64,000 nucleotides of DNA from Lentimicrobiaceae bacterium. GTDB lineage: Bacteria > Bacteroidota > Bacteroidia > Bacteroidales > JAGONC01. How positions within the stretch are numbered: position 1 is the first letter of the stretch; every line of letters begins with the position of its first letter. Under the pieces are notes generated by a model, which was not told the DNA's origin, searched no databases, and was given only the letters and a program-made list of their open reading frames with translations. The translations under genes were made by a program, and so were the position numbers. The stretch is from positions 1 through 64,000 of the forward strand of contig JAGONC010000013.1 of assembly GCA_017993235.1 (NCBI GenBank). Direction: 5' to 3'. Shown here in pieces: positions 54,441-63,896 of this stretch.

Positions 54441-56810
54441 TTACTGAAAGATCAGTTTTCTCATGTAGGTGCATTGTTCCGTCTCGATATACAGAAAATA
54501 CACGCCGTTGGGTACATGGCCAAGATCAATGGTTTTGGTAAGTGAACCATTGACCGGTAGTTTATTTTCCTCAAAGGCAACCAAATTCAATGCGGAGATC
54601 ACCCTGATGGAAATGATCTCCTGCGTTTCCGATTTCATCTGGATGGTGAAAATACCGTCGGATGGATTGGGCGACACCTTGATCCCGAAATGATCCGAAA
54701 GGGTATTGAAGCCCACCGTATTGTCAATGGTGACCACGATCGGGGCTGACCAGTCACTTTCGCCGCATTCGTTCACCCCTTCGGTCAGGATCTCTACCTG
54801 GCCAAGATATTCCAAGTTCCAGCTGACACGGCAATGCGTGATGTCAAGAACTTCGATGGATCCTGCATCGGAGGGTTCCATCAGCCAGCTGTAGTAATCC
54901 GAAAATTCGCTGCCCGTGGTCTCGTATTCGGTTTGGGTTGAATAATAGAGATCTACATAGGTCGGTCCGTCCGGGGTCGCAGGTGTTTCAGGGTAAGGAG
55001 CCAGCGAAATCCCGGCCGTCCCGTTCATGGTACTGGTGCAGGAAGCCTCCGTGTCAACAGCCGTAGCAGTGTAGGTACCCAGGGTTGTGAACAGTCCAAA
55101 GTCAAGGGCTTCACCCGTACCGGTGACCACAACACCTGTGGACACGTCATTGCAGAACAGTTCGTAGGCGCAGTTGATTTGTGAACCCTCCAGTCCGATA
55201 TGGACCCCTTCTCCTCCTTCGCAATACTCACCTCCGCCAGTTACAGCAAAAGCGACCGGTTTTGGGATCACCGTTACCGTTGCGGCACTGGCCATGGTAT
55301 TGTCACAAGCGGTGACAGGATCAAAGGCAATAACGGTGTATTCACCGGCCTCTGTGACCCATCCGAATGAAATGGGTGATCCGTTACCGTCAACGATATT
55401 GCCGGTTGGGGTATCATCTTTATAAAGTTCATAGGTGATGCCTGCCGCCGAGTTGTCGAGTCCGACCTCCACGCCAGTACCTTCCTCACAGAATTCACCT
55501 CCACCGGTCACATTGTACACCGTGGGGCGCTGGGAAATGGTAATACCAAGCGGTTCAGAGAATGCGCTTTCTCCGCAGCCGTTGATGGCCTTAACGGTCA
55601 GTGAGGCTTCCCCGGTAAAGGCGTTGACCCAGTTAACGGTCACGGTCTGGTTGCCGTCGTTCATGACCAGGCCAGCAGTTGAGGGAGTCAGTTCCCAATC
55701 ATAGGTGATCGCGCTGGGTGATCCATTAGCAGTGTATGTACCATTCGGAGGGTTCTTGCAGAGCTGGGATTCGCCCACCGGCACATCAGGCGCATTGGGT
55801 GCCGTAGCACTGACCTGGATATAGGCGGGCTTTGTAAGCTCATCGGATTCAGTACCGTGAAATACTTTCAGGGTAACATCATAGGTTCCGGCAGTACTGT
55901 AGACAACGGCCGGATCTTCCTGTGTGGAAGAATTGGGTGTACCACCGGGAAATGTCCATTGGCGGCTTGTAATGATCCCTAACGATTGATCGGTAAATTG
56001 AACGGTATTCGTTTCACATATGATTGTATTATCCGCAGTAAAGCCGGCCTCCAATGGAGGTGGTGGGAGTTCGTTCAGTGGAGTAACAATCGCCTGGTGG
56101 ATTTCCTTGCCAGTGTTCCTTTGAATGAAACATACGAATTCAATATGATCTGTGTCCCATGATGGATCCAGATTAAAATTGAGGGTGATTAGCTGTTGAT
56201 TGCTCTGTAGATTGAGCGGCGTCCCGGTCTGACTGGGTACCATCAGGCGGTTCACAAAGTCAACTTCTGTCATGCAGAGCCAGTTTTGTTGAATATCGGA
56301 TTCTGTGACAGCGAATTGAACGAATGTATTGTCGGTTTCTACGGTTCCGACCTTGGTCACCGTAATGTAGACCGTCCAGTTGTTGCCGGAGTTATTTTGT
56401 CCGTACCAGCTAATTGTATAGGGTGATGAGACCCCAATTCGCTGGTTATACCTGTTTAAATAAATGTTATAAACGTTGGTAAATGGGGGTGGGCAGGCCT
56501 GGCCTCCAACGTGTTCCAAAACTCCGTCAAATCGTGCCGTTGGATTGCCACTCATCCCATAATAACTCTGCCTCGCTGTGGAATAACCATTTGCGAAAGG
56601 ATCAGGACCTTGATCAGTATCATGGTACTCAATAATTGCCACATCTTTACCTTCCTCAAAAAGCTGATCAGCTGCACCAGCTGCACCTGGACAATAAGTA
56701 CAATATGTACAGGTCGATATTTCAATGACTACCTTTTCTCTTGGAACATTTTGTGCATTAAGAAAAATTCCCAACAAAAGAAGAGAAAAAAGAAAAGTAA
56801 ATTTTTTCAT
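54441..56810 (-). CDS. Omp28/thioredoxin-like secreted protein with PKD domain and type IX sorting domain
   Basis: A 789-residue protein with signal MKKFTFLFSLLLLGIFLNAQ. The first roughly 240 residues resemble the Omp28 family with a thioredoxin-like core: VVIEISTCTYCTYCPGA holds three cysteines in CxxCxxC spacing, followed by VAIIEYHDTDQGPDPFAN and the cis-Pro-like GNPTARFDG. A PKD domain follows (QFTDQSLGIITSRQWTFPGG), then Ig-like modules (VPVGESQLCKNPPNGTY) and two copies of a GGGE(F/Y)CE module (VTGGGEFCEEGTGVEVGL, VTGGGEYCEGGEGVHIGL). A sorting tail (VSPNPSDGIFTIQ...GVYFLYIETEQ) ends it. The cysteines could act in disulphide handling of secreted cysteine-rich proteins nearby, but redox activity is inferred only. 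It has its own promoter box and terminator. Confidence 0.85.
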   Translation of the reverse strand: MKKFTFLFSLLLLGIFLNAQNVPREKVVIEISTCTYCTYCPGAAGAADQLFEEGKDVAIIEYHDTDQGPDPFANGYSTARQSYYGMSGNPTARFDGVLEHVGGQACPPPFTNVYNIYLNRYNQRIGVSSPYTISWYGQNNSGNNWTVYITVTKVGTVETDNTFVQFAVTESDIQQNWLCMTEVDFVNRLMVPSQTGTPLNLQSNQQLITLNFNLDPSWDTDHIEFVCFIQRNTGKEIHQAIVTPLNELPPPPLEAGFTADNTIICETNTVQFTDQSLGIITSRQWTFPGGTPNSSTQEDPAVVYSTAGTYDVTLKVFHGTESDELTKPAYIQVSATAPNAPDVPVGESQLCKNPPNGTYTANGSPSAITYDWELTPSTAGLVMNDGNQTVTVNWVNAFTGEASLTVKAINGCGESAFSEPLGITISQRPTVYNVTGGGEFCEEGTGVEVGLDNSAAGITYELYKDDTPTGNIVDGNGSPISFGWVTEAGEYTVIAFDPVTACDNTMASAATVTVIPKPVAFAVTGGGEYCEGGEGVHIGLEGSQINCAYELFCNDVSTGVVVTGTGEALDFGLFTTLGTYTATAVDTEASCTSTMNGTAGISLAPYPETPATPDGPTYVDLYYSTQTEYETTGSEFSDYYSWLMEPSDAGSIEVLDITHCRVSWNLEYLGQVEILTEGVNECGESDWSAPIVVTIDNTVGFNTLSDHFGIKVSPNPSDGIFTIQMKSETQEIISIRVISALNLVAFEENKLPVNGSLTKTIDLGHVPNGVYFLYIETEQCTYMRKLIFQ

Positions 56811-56882
56811 GGTATTTTGGTTTATTAATGAGAAATTTTTTATTACATTATTATTCAGTAAGTTATATCAGAGAAAGAGTGA

Positions 56883-56890
56883 CAAAGTTA
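56883..56890 (-). promoter_or_regulatory. Probable promoter -7 box of the Omp28-like gene
   Basis: TAACTTTG on the minus strand fits TAnnTTTG. A TTG occurs at 56916-56914, 23 bases upstream, slightly beyond the usual spacing. The leader would be about 65 bases. Confidence 0.5.
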
Positions 56891-56972
56891 AGGGTAAAAC
56901 AAACTGTTTTGCACAATTAAATCAAATTTGCAACAATTCCCAAAAAAACATAAATAACCTGATCCATGCCTT

Positions 56973-59900
56973 TTAGAATCTTAACAGTTTCAGGGTCCAG
57001 CACCTGTTGCCCGTAACAACCCTACACAGGTAAATCCCTGGCGTGACTTCATGACCACCGGAATCTTTCCCGTTCCACGTAAAAGTGTACATCCCTTTAC
57101 TTTTCACCGGTTGGTTAAACAGACATACCCTGCTTCCGTTTAATGAACAGATTTCTACCCTTGCGGGGGAAGTGAGTTCCCCGGTAAGTTCAATGACGAC
57201 AGGGCCATCCGATGGATTCGGGAAGACCCGGAATGCCGGTCCATTCAGTGCTGGGTTGAAAATGCCTTCAGCCGGCATAAGCTGAAAATCAACCACCGTA
57301 ACCTGGCCGGTCACCGCGTTGGCTTCAAGACAGAGAGTTTCATACCCATCGGCCGATGCGCAGATTTCATAGGTTCCTTCACTGAGCTGAAAAGAATAGC
57401 TTCCCTCGCTCCCGGTGAGTGCAATCCCGCTGATGGATGCGCCTTCCAGCGGAAGCCCTGAAGTGAGGTCGGTCACGGTGCCCGCAATGGTGCCAAGGCT
57501 GGTGAGCGGAATGGGTGGAAACTGAATGAAGTCGATCCAGCCGCAATCACTCCCGGATGTGGAATAATAGTCCTTTTTATAGATCCATTCAAAGGTATGT
57601 GTTCCCTGGCTCACATCATAGGCAACCTGAGCCCAGTCAGCCTCACCCGACCAGGCATCAACCCGTACATTATCCATATGGAATTCCAGGAAATCATATC
57701 CTGCTTCTGAAGAAACTTTACGGTAAAATGATATCTGACCGTCAACAACGGTTTCCAGGGTAACGGAGAGTGTTGACGAACCATAATTGGGAAAGCTGCC
57801 TGACCGTGCGCAATATGAACCTTCCCATGGCTGACCCTGAACCAGTGACCAGGAGGCAGTTCCCCCGGTTTCCCATTCAAACTGATCCATGGTTCCGGTT
57901 TCCCAGTCTTCGCTGATCCGCCCGGCAGTGAGATCAGCATGAAATGCTGTGAGATACGTGCTGTCGTTTGCCTGAAGGGATAAGGTAATGCTGAATATAT
58001 ACCCGACGGGTGTCAGATCGCTGGTGCTGATGGTGAAATGAGCCGAAGAGGATTGTCCGTAGGCCATGTCATCAAAAACCGCATCTGCCGAATCGATGGA
58101 TATAAACATCTGGTCTGTGGTGAGGACAGCCGTTACATCTTCTGCCGGGATATCGCCATGGTTGCGGAGGGTGATGAACAAATCCGCTGTCTCACCCGGA
58201 TCAAGATACCCGTTGGCATTCCCGTTGATATCGTCCACCTGGTAAGATGACATCATAAGGTAAGTACCGGAAGGATGTTCATTTATTTCGATGGCATCTG
58301 CATCAAATCCTGCATTGCTCACCGCTCCCTGACCGTCACCATCGTCGAGGAGTCTGATATAACGTGCATCCGCGATAGCACCGTCAGAAAAGTCAAATGG
58401 AGTCGTCCCTGTACCGGTCCCCAGTAAATTCCAGAGTCCATCCGGTGAGGAGCCGGCAAAGCAGCTGAAACTTTCAGGGGAGTCGTCGCCTTCATAAACG
58501 GTAATATCATCCCCGAGCCCGTCAAGGATGAGTCGTTGCATATCCACCACGATCCAGCCATTTTTCCCGATGCTGTAGTTCGTCGCGTCGGGAGATCCCA
58601 GAATACCGGGTGTAAATCCTTCATCACTGTAATTGTTGCTGGGGATTTGTACGGATACCACCCTGAAGGCGTAAGGATTCTCCACGGGAGACAATGTGAT
58701 TTCCAGGAAAGCGGCACTGTTGTCGTTCACCACTACATTATCCACTGTCTGGCTTTCGTAACCATTGGCTACGATTTTCACGGAGTAGGTACCCGGGAGC
58801 ACAAATTTGTGGAAATCGCCTGCCATCGAATCCGAATAAGCTGGGTAATAATTCCCGACATAGATCAGGGCCTGCACAGGATTGCCCGTAAGTGCATCCG
58901 TTACCGTTCCCTCCACGCCATAGCCTGCCTGTTGCACCATAGCGATCATGGAGGGGTAGTTGATGTTATAATAATACATCAGCTGGCTGACAGGGGGTTG
59001 TTTTTCCGTGGCGAGCTCGACCGTCAGGCCTGCCGAGCCCAGGTTTCCATAAAATACATCCGTTGATCCACCGTTGACCGGATAAAGTTCTACCGATTGT
59101 TCGGCCACCAGGTTTTCATAGCCTGACATATCAGAGTAGTGGTGCGCAATGAAACTGAGATGCGCATCGTCGTTGGCCTGGCTGTACCGGTAACCCCACG
59201 GATAAAGCGCGAGTTCGACACCACTGTGGTAGGTAAGGCTAACGGCTGGTTGAAGGGAGAAGAACAGATCCCTCATCACGCGGGTTTCCACCTGGGAATA
59301 GACATTGGGACTCCCTCCATCTCCATCCCACATATATCCCCAGTCGCGGTTCAGGTCAACTCCATTCACATTGTGTCTGGTCATGTTCACTCTTCCATCC
59401 GGATTCACCATCAGGTAAATCCAGATCTCACGGTTGTCCACAAGGTTGGTGATCTCCGCATCATATCCATACCCCAGGCACAGATGGCGTGCAAAGCGGA
59501 TCAGGTTTTCGGGCCCGGTGATCTCATCGCCATGGATACCGCCATCGAACCACATGACTGCTTCGGTTTCATTCAGGTTGACATGATCGCTGATCTTCAG
59601 GGAGGCGAGCTGACGCCCACCCAGGGAATAACCGTGAACCGTTTTCTGACATATCCCGGGAAAGTACTGATCCAGGCTATCGGCCAGGTCGATGATCTCC
59701 TGATAGGAATGATAACCATCCCGGGTCTCCCAGAAATCCTGATAATATGCATTGAGGTCGGACTTCAGGATTTCATAGGGAATTCCCAGCAGCCTGATCT
59801 TTTCCAGTTCAGAAGGGATCAGGTACAGCAAACCTGTTCCATTGGGATAAACATCCCCGCTGAGATGCAACGCGTACAGTTGTTCTATTTGCCAGGCGTC

Positions 59901-60008
59901 ATTCAGCCATATTTTGACCTCCATTTCCTGTTTCCGCCATGCAGACTGCGCCATAAGATGAAACGACAGGAAAAGGGCAATAACCGTGACCGTGAATAAT
60001 TTATTCAT
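56973..60008 (-). CDS. Secreted M14 zinc carboxypeptidase with type IX sorting domain
   Basis: A 1011-residue protein with signal NKLFTVTVIALFLSFHLMAQ. A propeptide-like region (about 25-95) precedes the M14 domain (about 95-365): zinc ligands His-159 and Glu-162 in GGIHGDEITGPE, VNPDGRVNMTRHNVNGVDLN with the substrate-binding Asn-Arg, zinc ligand His-261 in TYHSGVELALYPWG, and the general base Glu-331 in GLTVELATEK. Then follow a carboxypeptidase-regulatory-like domain (VEGTVTDALTGNPVQALIYV), a CARDB-like domain (GYLDPGETADLFITLRNHGD), the shared jelly-roll (DWETGTMDQFEW to CGWIDFIQFPP), a second regulatory-like domain (IAGTVTDLTSGLPLEGASIS) and a FlgD-like sorting tail (VFPNPSDGPVVIELTGE...GIYLCRVVTGN). 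It would trim C-terminal residues from peptides released by the endoproteases. Arg/Lys preference cannot be decided. Confidence 0.93.
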   Translation of the reverse strand: MNKLFTVTVIALFLSFHLMAQSAWRKQEMEVKIWLNDAWQIEQLYALHLSGDVYPNGTGLLYLIPSELEKIRLLGIPYEILKSDLNAYYQDFWETRDGYHSYQEIIDLADSLDQYFPGICQKTVHGYSLGGRQLASLKISDHVNLNETEAVMWFDGGIHGDEITGPENLIRFARHLCLGYGYDAEITNLVDNREIWIYLMVNPDGRVNMTRHNVNGVDLNRDWGYMWDGDGGSPNVYSQVETRVMRDLFFSLQPAVSLTYHSGVELALYPWGYRYSQANDDAHLSFIAHHYSDMSGYENLVAEQSVELYPVNGGSTDVFYGNLGSAGLTVELATEKQPPVSQLMYYYNINYPSMIAMVQQAGYGVEGTVTDALTGNPVQALIYVGNYYPAYSDSMAGDFHKFVLPGTYSVKIVANGYESQTVDNVVVNDNSAAFLEITLSPVENPYAFRVVSVQIPSNNYSDEGFTPGILGSPDATNYSIGKNGWIVVDMQRLILDGLGDDITVYEGDDSPESFSCFAGSSPDGLWNLLGTGTGTTPFDFSDGAIADARYIRLLDDGDGQGAVSNAGFDADAIEINEHPSGTYLMMSSYQVDDINGNANGYLDPGETADLFITLRNHGDIPAEDVTAVLTTDQMFISIDSADAVFDDMAYGQSSSAHFTISTSDLTPVGYIFSITLSLQANDSTYLTAFHADLTAGRISEDWETGTMDQFEWETGGTASWSLVQGQPWEGSYCARSGSFPNYGSSTLSVTLETVVDGQISFYRKVSSEAGYDFLEFHMDNVRVDAWSGEADWAQVAYDVSQGTHTFEWIYKKDYYSTSGSDCGWIDFIQFPPIPLTSLGTIAGTVTDLTSGLPLEGASISGIALTGSEGSYSFQLSEGTYEICASADGYETLCLEANAVTGQVTVVDFQLMPAEGIFNPALNGPAFRVFPNPSDGPVVIELTGELTSPARVEICSLNGSRVCLFNQPVKSKGMYTFTWNGKDSGGHEVTPGIYLCRVVTGNRCWTLKLLRF

Positions 60009-60077
60009 GGTGCTGGGTTTAGATTACGATGATGAAGCATCGGCTTCAGAATACTGTTCACACAGGTGAAAACAAGG

Positions 60078-63000
60078 TCACCGGATCAGGATCTTTTCGC
60101 GGGCATGGAACTCAGATCCATCCACCGACAGAAAATACAGTCCGGGTTTATCCAGCTGGTACGTTTTGCTGAAAACGTTGTCAATGGATAGATCAGGTTC
60201 GTGGATGACGATATTGCCTGCCGCGTCAAATATCCTTATGCTGATGATATTCCCTGTTCGCGGGGCGATCTCCAGGGTGAATACTCCATTGCTGGGATTC
60301 GGAAGAATGGTGATCGTTTGAGCGTCTGCCGATTCATCGAATCCCACCGTATTGCTTACCAGCACCTCAAGGCCGTCTGAAAAGGCACTCTCGCCGCAGT
60401 CATTCATTCCTTTCACCCGCAGGGTGGCTGTGCCGAGGAAATCCGGATTCCAGCTGATAACACATTGCGTACCGTCGCTGTCGGAGCTTCCTGCATTTAC
60501 GGGTTCGATACTCCAGGTGTACACTATGGAATGGTTCGATCCTGAAGTGGTGAATGTGCTTATTGGGGTATAATAAATATCCACATACGCAGGACCTTCA
60601 GGTACCGGCGGTATTGCGGGCAGTGCCTGGACGGTCAGGGGCATGGACTGGGATGTTCCGGAACAGGGTTCGATACCGGAAGCGGTCAGCGTCAGGATGG
60701 CTGCGCCTGCATTGATGTCATTGACACCCGGCGTATAAACCGGGTGAAGGATCGTGGGATCGTCAAAGGTACCGTCGCCGGAGGTGCTCCATAGAAGGGA
60801 AGCGCTGTACGCTTCCTCTGCCTCGGAACAGGCATAGGGTGTCCCCTCGCAGGTCAGGGCCGTTTCGCCAATAAGTAGATAGGGTGCATGCTGCACAGTG
60901 AGAACCAGATCGTCACTGTTGCTGATATCATCACGGAAGGCCGTCAGTGTCAGGATTGCCTGCCCGGCCTCAAGGTCAGCACTGCCGGGTGTATAGGTGG
61001 CGTTCAGCAGGGTGGGATCGTCAAACAGGCCATCGCCGCTGGTCGTCCATTCGACAGAGGTGTAATTCACAGCCGTACCCTGCAGCGTAAATCCGCTGGC
61101 TTCACAGACCTGTCCGTCCACGCCGGCATTCACTCCCACCGGGAGGGTCTCGGGCGGAAACTCAATATAGTCGATCCATGCATGATCAGCTTCCGGACCA
61201 GCAGCTGCGTTTTTAAGGTATTTCCATTCAAAGGTATGCAATCCGGGAGTCAGCGAGACTACGGCCATTGTCCAGTCGATCTCTCCGCTCCATTCGCCCA
61301 TTACATTCCCGTCTATGAGAAATTGGAGGTAATTTTGACCTTCCAGGGAGGATACCTTGTAATAGAAGGTTATTTTAACGTTAAAAAGGGATTCCGACTG
61401 ATGATCGATCAGCAGCGACGAGGTCATGCCTGCCTCGATCGTACCGGATTTCGCAGCAAAATTACCATGCCGGGCAAAATCGTCTTCAATCGTCCAGTGC
61501 ACATCATCACCGAAGTACCAGTTGGAGCTGAAAAAGCTTCCCGATTCAAAGTCCTCATCCGGAGGTGATGCGACGGTGAAGCTCCAGATCTCGCTGGCGG
61601 CATCACCATATTCGTTGAAGGATTTGATCTGCCAGTAATATTGCGTTTCAAATTCCAGTTCTTCGGGAAGAATGAACAGCGTATCATTTGTCACGGTCCC
61701 ATTGACCAGATTGGTGGGAGGATTGTTGGTTCCAACATAAACCTTGTAATGATCCGGAATTCCCCCCGGACCATTACTCCATCTCAGTTCCGTGAAGGGC
61801 ATCGCTGAAGGGTACGCATCTGAAGGATAGGGATTGGTTGCCCCGGCAGGTGCACCTGAGATCTGCACGTTTCCGAGGAAAGGCTTCATATTATAGGCCG
61901 TCACCGTAAGTTGCCTGGTCTGCAGATTACTCACCGGCGGGAAGGTGAGGGTGGCTGATCCGTTGGAGGACACGTAAGCAGTGGAGATGATCTCACCGTT
62001 CAGCGACAGGCATACAAGTCCTTCGCTGGCATTGGTGCTCACATAGAGTTGCGTTGATCCCATGGGAAGGGGATTCTGGTAAGAAGCTGTAAGATTGGCC
62101 GGAGGAGTTGTCCGGACAACAACCGACGGATCGCCGAATACCGTCCAGGTATCCGTCATCTCAAATCCATCCGAACCATAGGAATCATTCATTTTCAGAC
62201 AGCCATTCATCGACAGGCCGCCAAATGTCCGTTTAATATTTTCGGTATAACTTTCCACCAGGATATCGACCATCTCATCCTGGCCTTCCATGGGTGGATT
62301 CCAGCTCTGGTTGATGGTTGACATGAGGGTGGCAATGGCACCCTTGGGTTGCCCATCCTGAGTGGCCCTTAACCAGGTCTCGGCAAAACAGGTGTTGTTT
62401 TTAAAGTCTCCGTTTACACAAGCCACCGACCAGATGAACGGTAACATTCCGGTATTTGTCAGCTGGTTGTTGATGTCGCTGCTTGAAAAACCGGATGTGC
62501 TCCATGCATTGACACTGCCATGGCCGCAATACAGGATGATGCTTGTGCCGGTATTGATTTCCGTGGCTACCATCGAGGGACTGGGATTGCCGGGAGCATC
62601 ATTTCCCCCCTGGCTGCCATCGAACAGCTCCGCACTGTAGTCATAGGTATAATTCATCAGGTCGGTCTGTTCATTCCGGATATGCTGATAATCCATCTCA
62701 CCATCATCCCCCGGTCCCTGGCTCGATCCTATACCCAGGTTTCTGGAATACCAATCAGGATCGCTGTTTGGATTTTTTTCATAGGTAAGGGTACGCTCAA
62801 CCTGGGTTGCCACCTGTTCACCGTTCTCGGCTGAAAAGCGGCCCACAAAAATGTCGGGGTAATGATCGCTACCGACAATATAGGCATAATCATTATCGGA
62901 ATCACCCGAGGAATAACTGGGGGGAACCTGTGGCCCGTCACCCACCAGTAAAAGATAGGTGAGTCCTTTGGTGTTGTAATATTCGGCCACATAGGACTTT

Positions 63001-63842
63001 ATCGCCGAAGAATTTCCAATCTGGGCTACATTGACCATTTCAACCGGTCTTCCCATCATGGTTTTCCATTCAATGAACGGTTCCATTTCATCCATGAAAT
63101 CCCCGTAACAGATGATCAGCATGTTGCCTTCTTCTTCTACGGGCGTATAGCGGGTTTGACCCGCATTGAGGAAATGATGCCGGTAGATCCTGCTGAAGTC
63201 GAAATCAACGGTTGCAGGTTCACCTCCGCGAATCAGGGAATTAACGCCTTTTTCACTGATCTGGCGGATCGTAATGGTCATCTCCGTGTATACCCGAAGG
63301 ATTTTTGTCACCGGATTGTACTGGAACGGATAGAACTGAATAGCCTGGCCCCTGCGATCCCTGAGAATATATGGCTCTCCCAGATCGGCAAGCTTTCCAG
63401 GGAAGAATTGATCCGTCGAATAAACGTGTCCATAGGTATAGGGAACCGTTGACGGATCAATATCACGCGTGAGATTACCCTTGGAGGGAGCTACTTCCAT
63501 GCCGGTAAATTCCTTGTAGCTGGCTGAAACCACTTCCAATTGCATGTGCGCCCTGTCGGGAATGATCAGCGAAGCGGTGAGTCTTCCCAGGTCGGGTGAC
63601 CCGGTTTCCAGAATGGGGGTGGATTCCCCAACATCGATGATCACCGCCGGCCCCACGGGGGTTTTGACCTCGCGTTGAAAGAAACCTTCCAGTGTCAGGC
63701 GGACCGTTGATACGTCGATGGTAGAGGATAGAAGCTGAATGGATGCATCTTTGGGTGTCTCAGATCCAACAGGTGTCCATGTTCCTGCCTGGGCAAAAGT
63801 AATGGTCACCAGCACGGAAAAAAGTACCAGGATTTTCTTCAT
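60078..63842 (-). CDS. Gingipain R (RgpB)-like C25 cysteine protease with type IX sorting domain
   Basis: A 1254-residue protein with signal MKKILVLFSVLVTITFAQAG. A gingipain-type propeptide ends at NAGQTR-YTPVEEEGN (Arg-231/Tyr-232); mature P. gingivalis RgpB starts YTPVEE after an Arg, so this looks like a conserved self-cleavage site. The catalytic domain has LTYLLLVGDGPQVPPS, YIVGSDHYPDIFVGRFSAE, His-441 in ILYCGHGSVNAWST and Cys-475 in WSVACVNGDFKNN. The segment GEMDYQHIRNEQ lines up with RgpB GESDIQHEN, placing an Asp (384) where RgpB has its S1 Asp-163, so arginine specificity is predicted. Downstream are an Ig-like and a fibronectin-III-like domain (DHYKVYVGTNNPPTNLV), the shared jelly-roll, two cysteine-containing Ig-like repeats and a sorting tail (ILPNPSNGVFTLEI...GLYFLSVDG). 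Confidence 0.93.
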   Translation of the reverse strand: MKKILVLFSVLVTITFAQAGTWTPVGSETPKDASIQLLSSTIDVSTVRLTLEGFFQREVKTPVGPAVIIDVGESTPILETGSPDLGRLTASLIIPDRAHMQLEVVSASYKEFTGMEVAPSKGNLTRDIDPSTVPYTYGHVYSTDQFFPGKLADLGEPYILRDRRGQAIQFYPFQYNPVTKILRVYTEMTITIRQISEKGVNSLIRGGEPATVDFDFSRIYRHHFLNAGQTRYTPVEEEGNMLIICYGDFMDEMEPFIEWKTMMGRPVEMVNVAQIGNSSAIKSYVAEYYNTKGLTYLLLVGDGPQVPPSYSSGDSDNDYAYIVGSDHYPDIFVGRFSAENGEQVATQVERTLTYEKNPNSDPDWYSRNLGIGSSQGPGDDGEMDYQHIRNEQTDLMNYTYDYSAELFDGSQGGNDAPGNPSPSMVATEINTGTSIILYCGHGSVNAWSTSGFSSSDINNQLTNTGMLPFIWSVACVNGDFKNNTCFAETWLRATQDGQPKGAIATLMSTINQSWNPPMEGQDEMVDILVESYTENIKRTFGGLSMNGCLKMNDSYGSDGFEMTDTWTVFGDPSVVVRTTPPANLTASYQNPLPMGSTQLYVSTNASEGLVCLSLNGEIISTAYVSSNGSATLTFPPVSNLQTRQLTVTAYNMKPFLGNVQISGAPAGATNPYPSDAYPSAMPFTELRWSNGPGGIPDHYKVYVGTNNPPTNLVNGTVTNDTLFILPEELEFETQYYWQIKSFNEYGDAASEIWSFTVASPPDEDFESGSFFSSNWYFGDDVHWTIEDDFARHGNFAAKSGTIEAGMTSSLLIDHQSESLFNVKITFYYKVSSLEGQNYLQFLIDGNVMGEWSGEIDWTMAVVSLTPGLHTFEWKYLKNAAAGPEADHAWIDYIEFPPETLPVGVNAGVDGQVCEASGFTLQGTAVNYTSVEWTTSGDGLFDDPTLLNATYTPGSADLEAGQAILTLTAFRDDISNSDDLVLTVQHAPYLLIGETALTCEGTPYACSEAEEAYSASLLWSTSGDGTFDDPTILHPVYTPGVNDINAGAAILTLTASGIEPCSGTSQSMPLTVQALPAIPPVPEGPAYVDIYYTPISTFTTSGSNHSIVYTWSIEPVNAGSSDSDGTQCVISWNPDFLGTATLRVKGMNDCGESAFSDGLEVLVSNTVGFDESADAQTITILPNPSNGVFTLEIAPRTGNIISIRIFDAAGNIVIHEPDLSIDNVFSKTYQLDKPGLYFLSVDGSEFHAREKILIR

Positions 63843-63896
63843 GGTTCGGTGTAAATGGGTTCGTTATGTTCAATCTAAAGACCTGTAAATAAAGTA

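Noticed and set aside
60030..60050. GAAGC-ATCG-GCTTC hairpin as a terminator before the M14 gene
   Set aside because: The stem is only five base pairs and there is no T-run.
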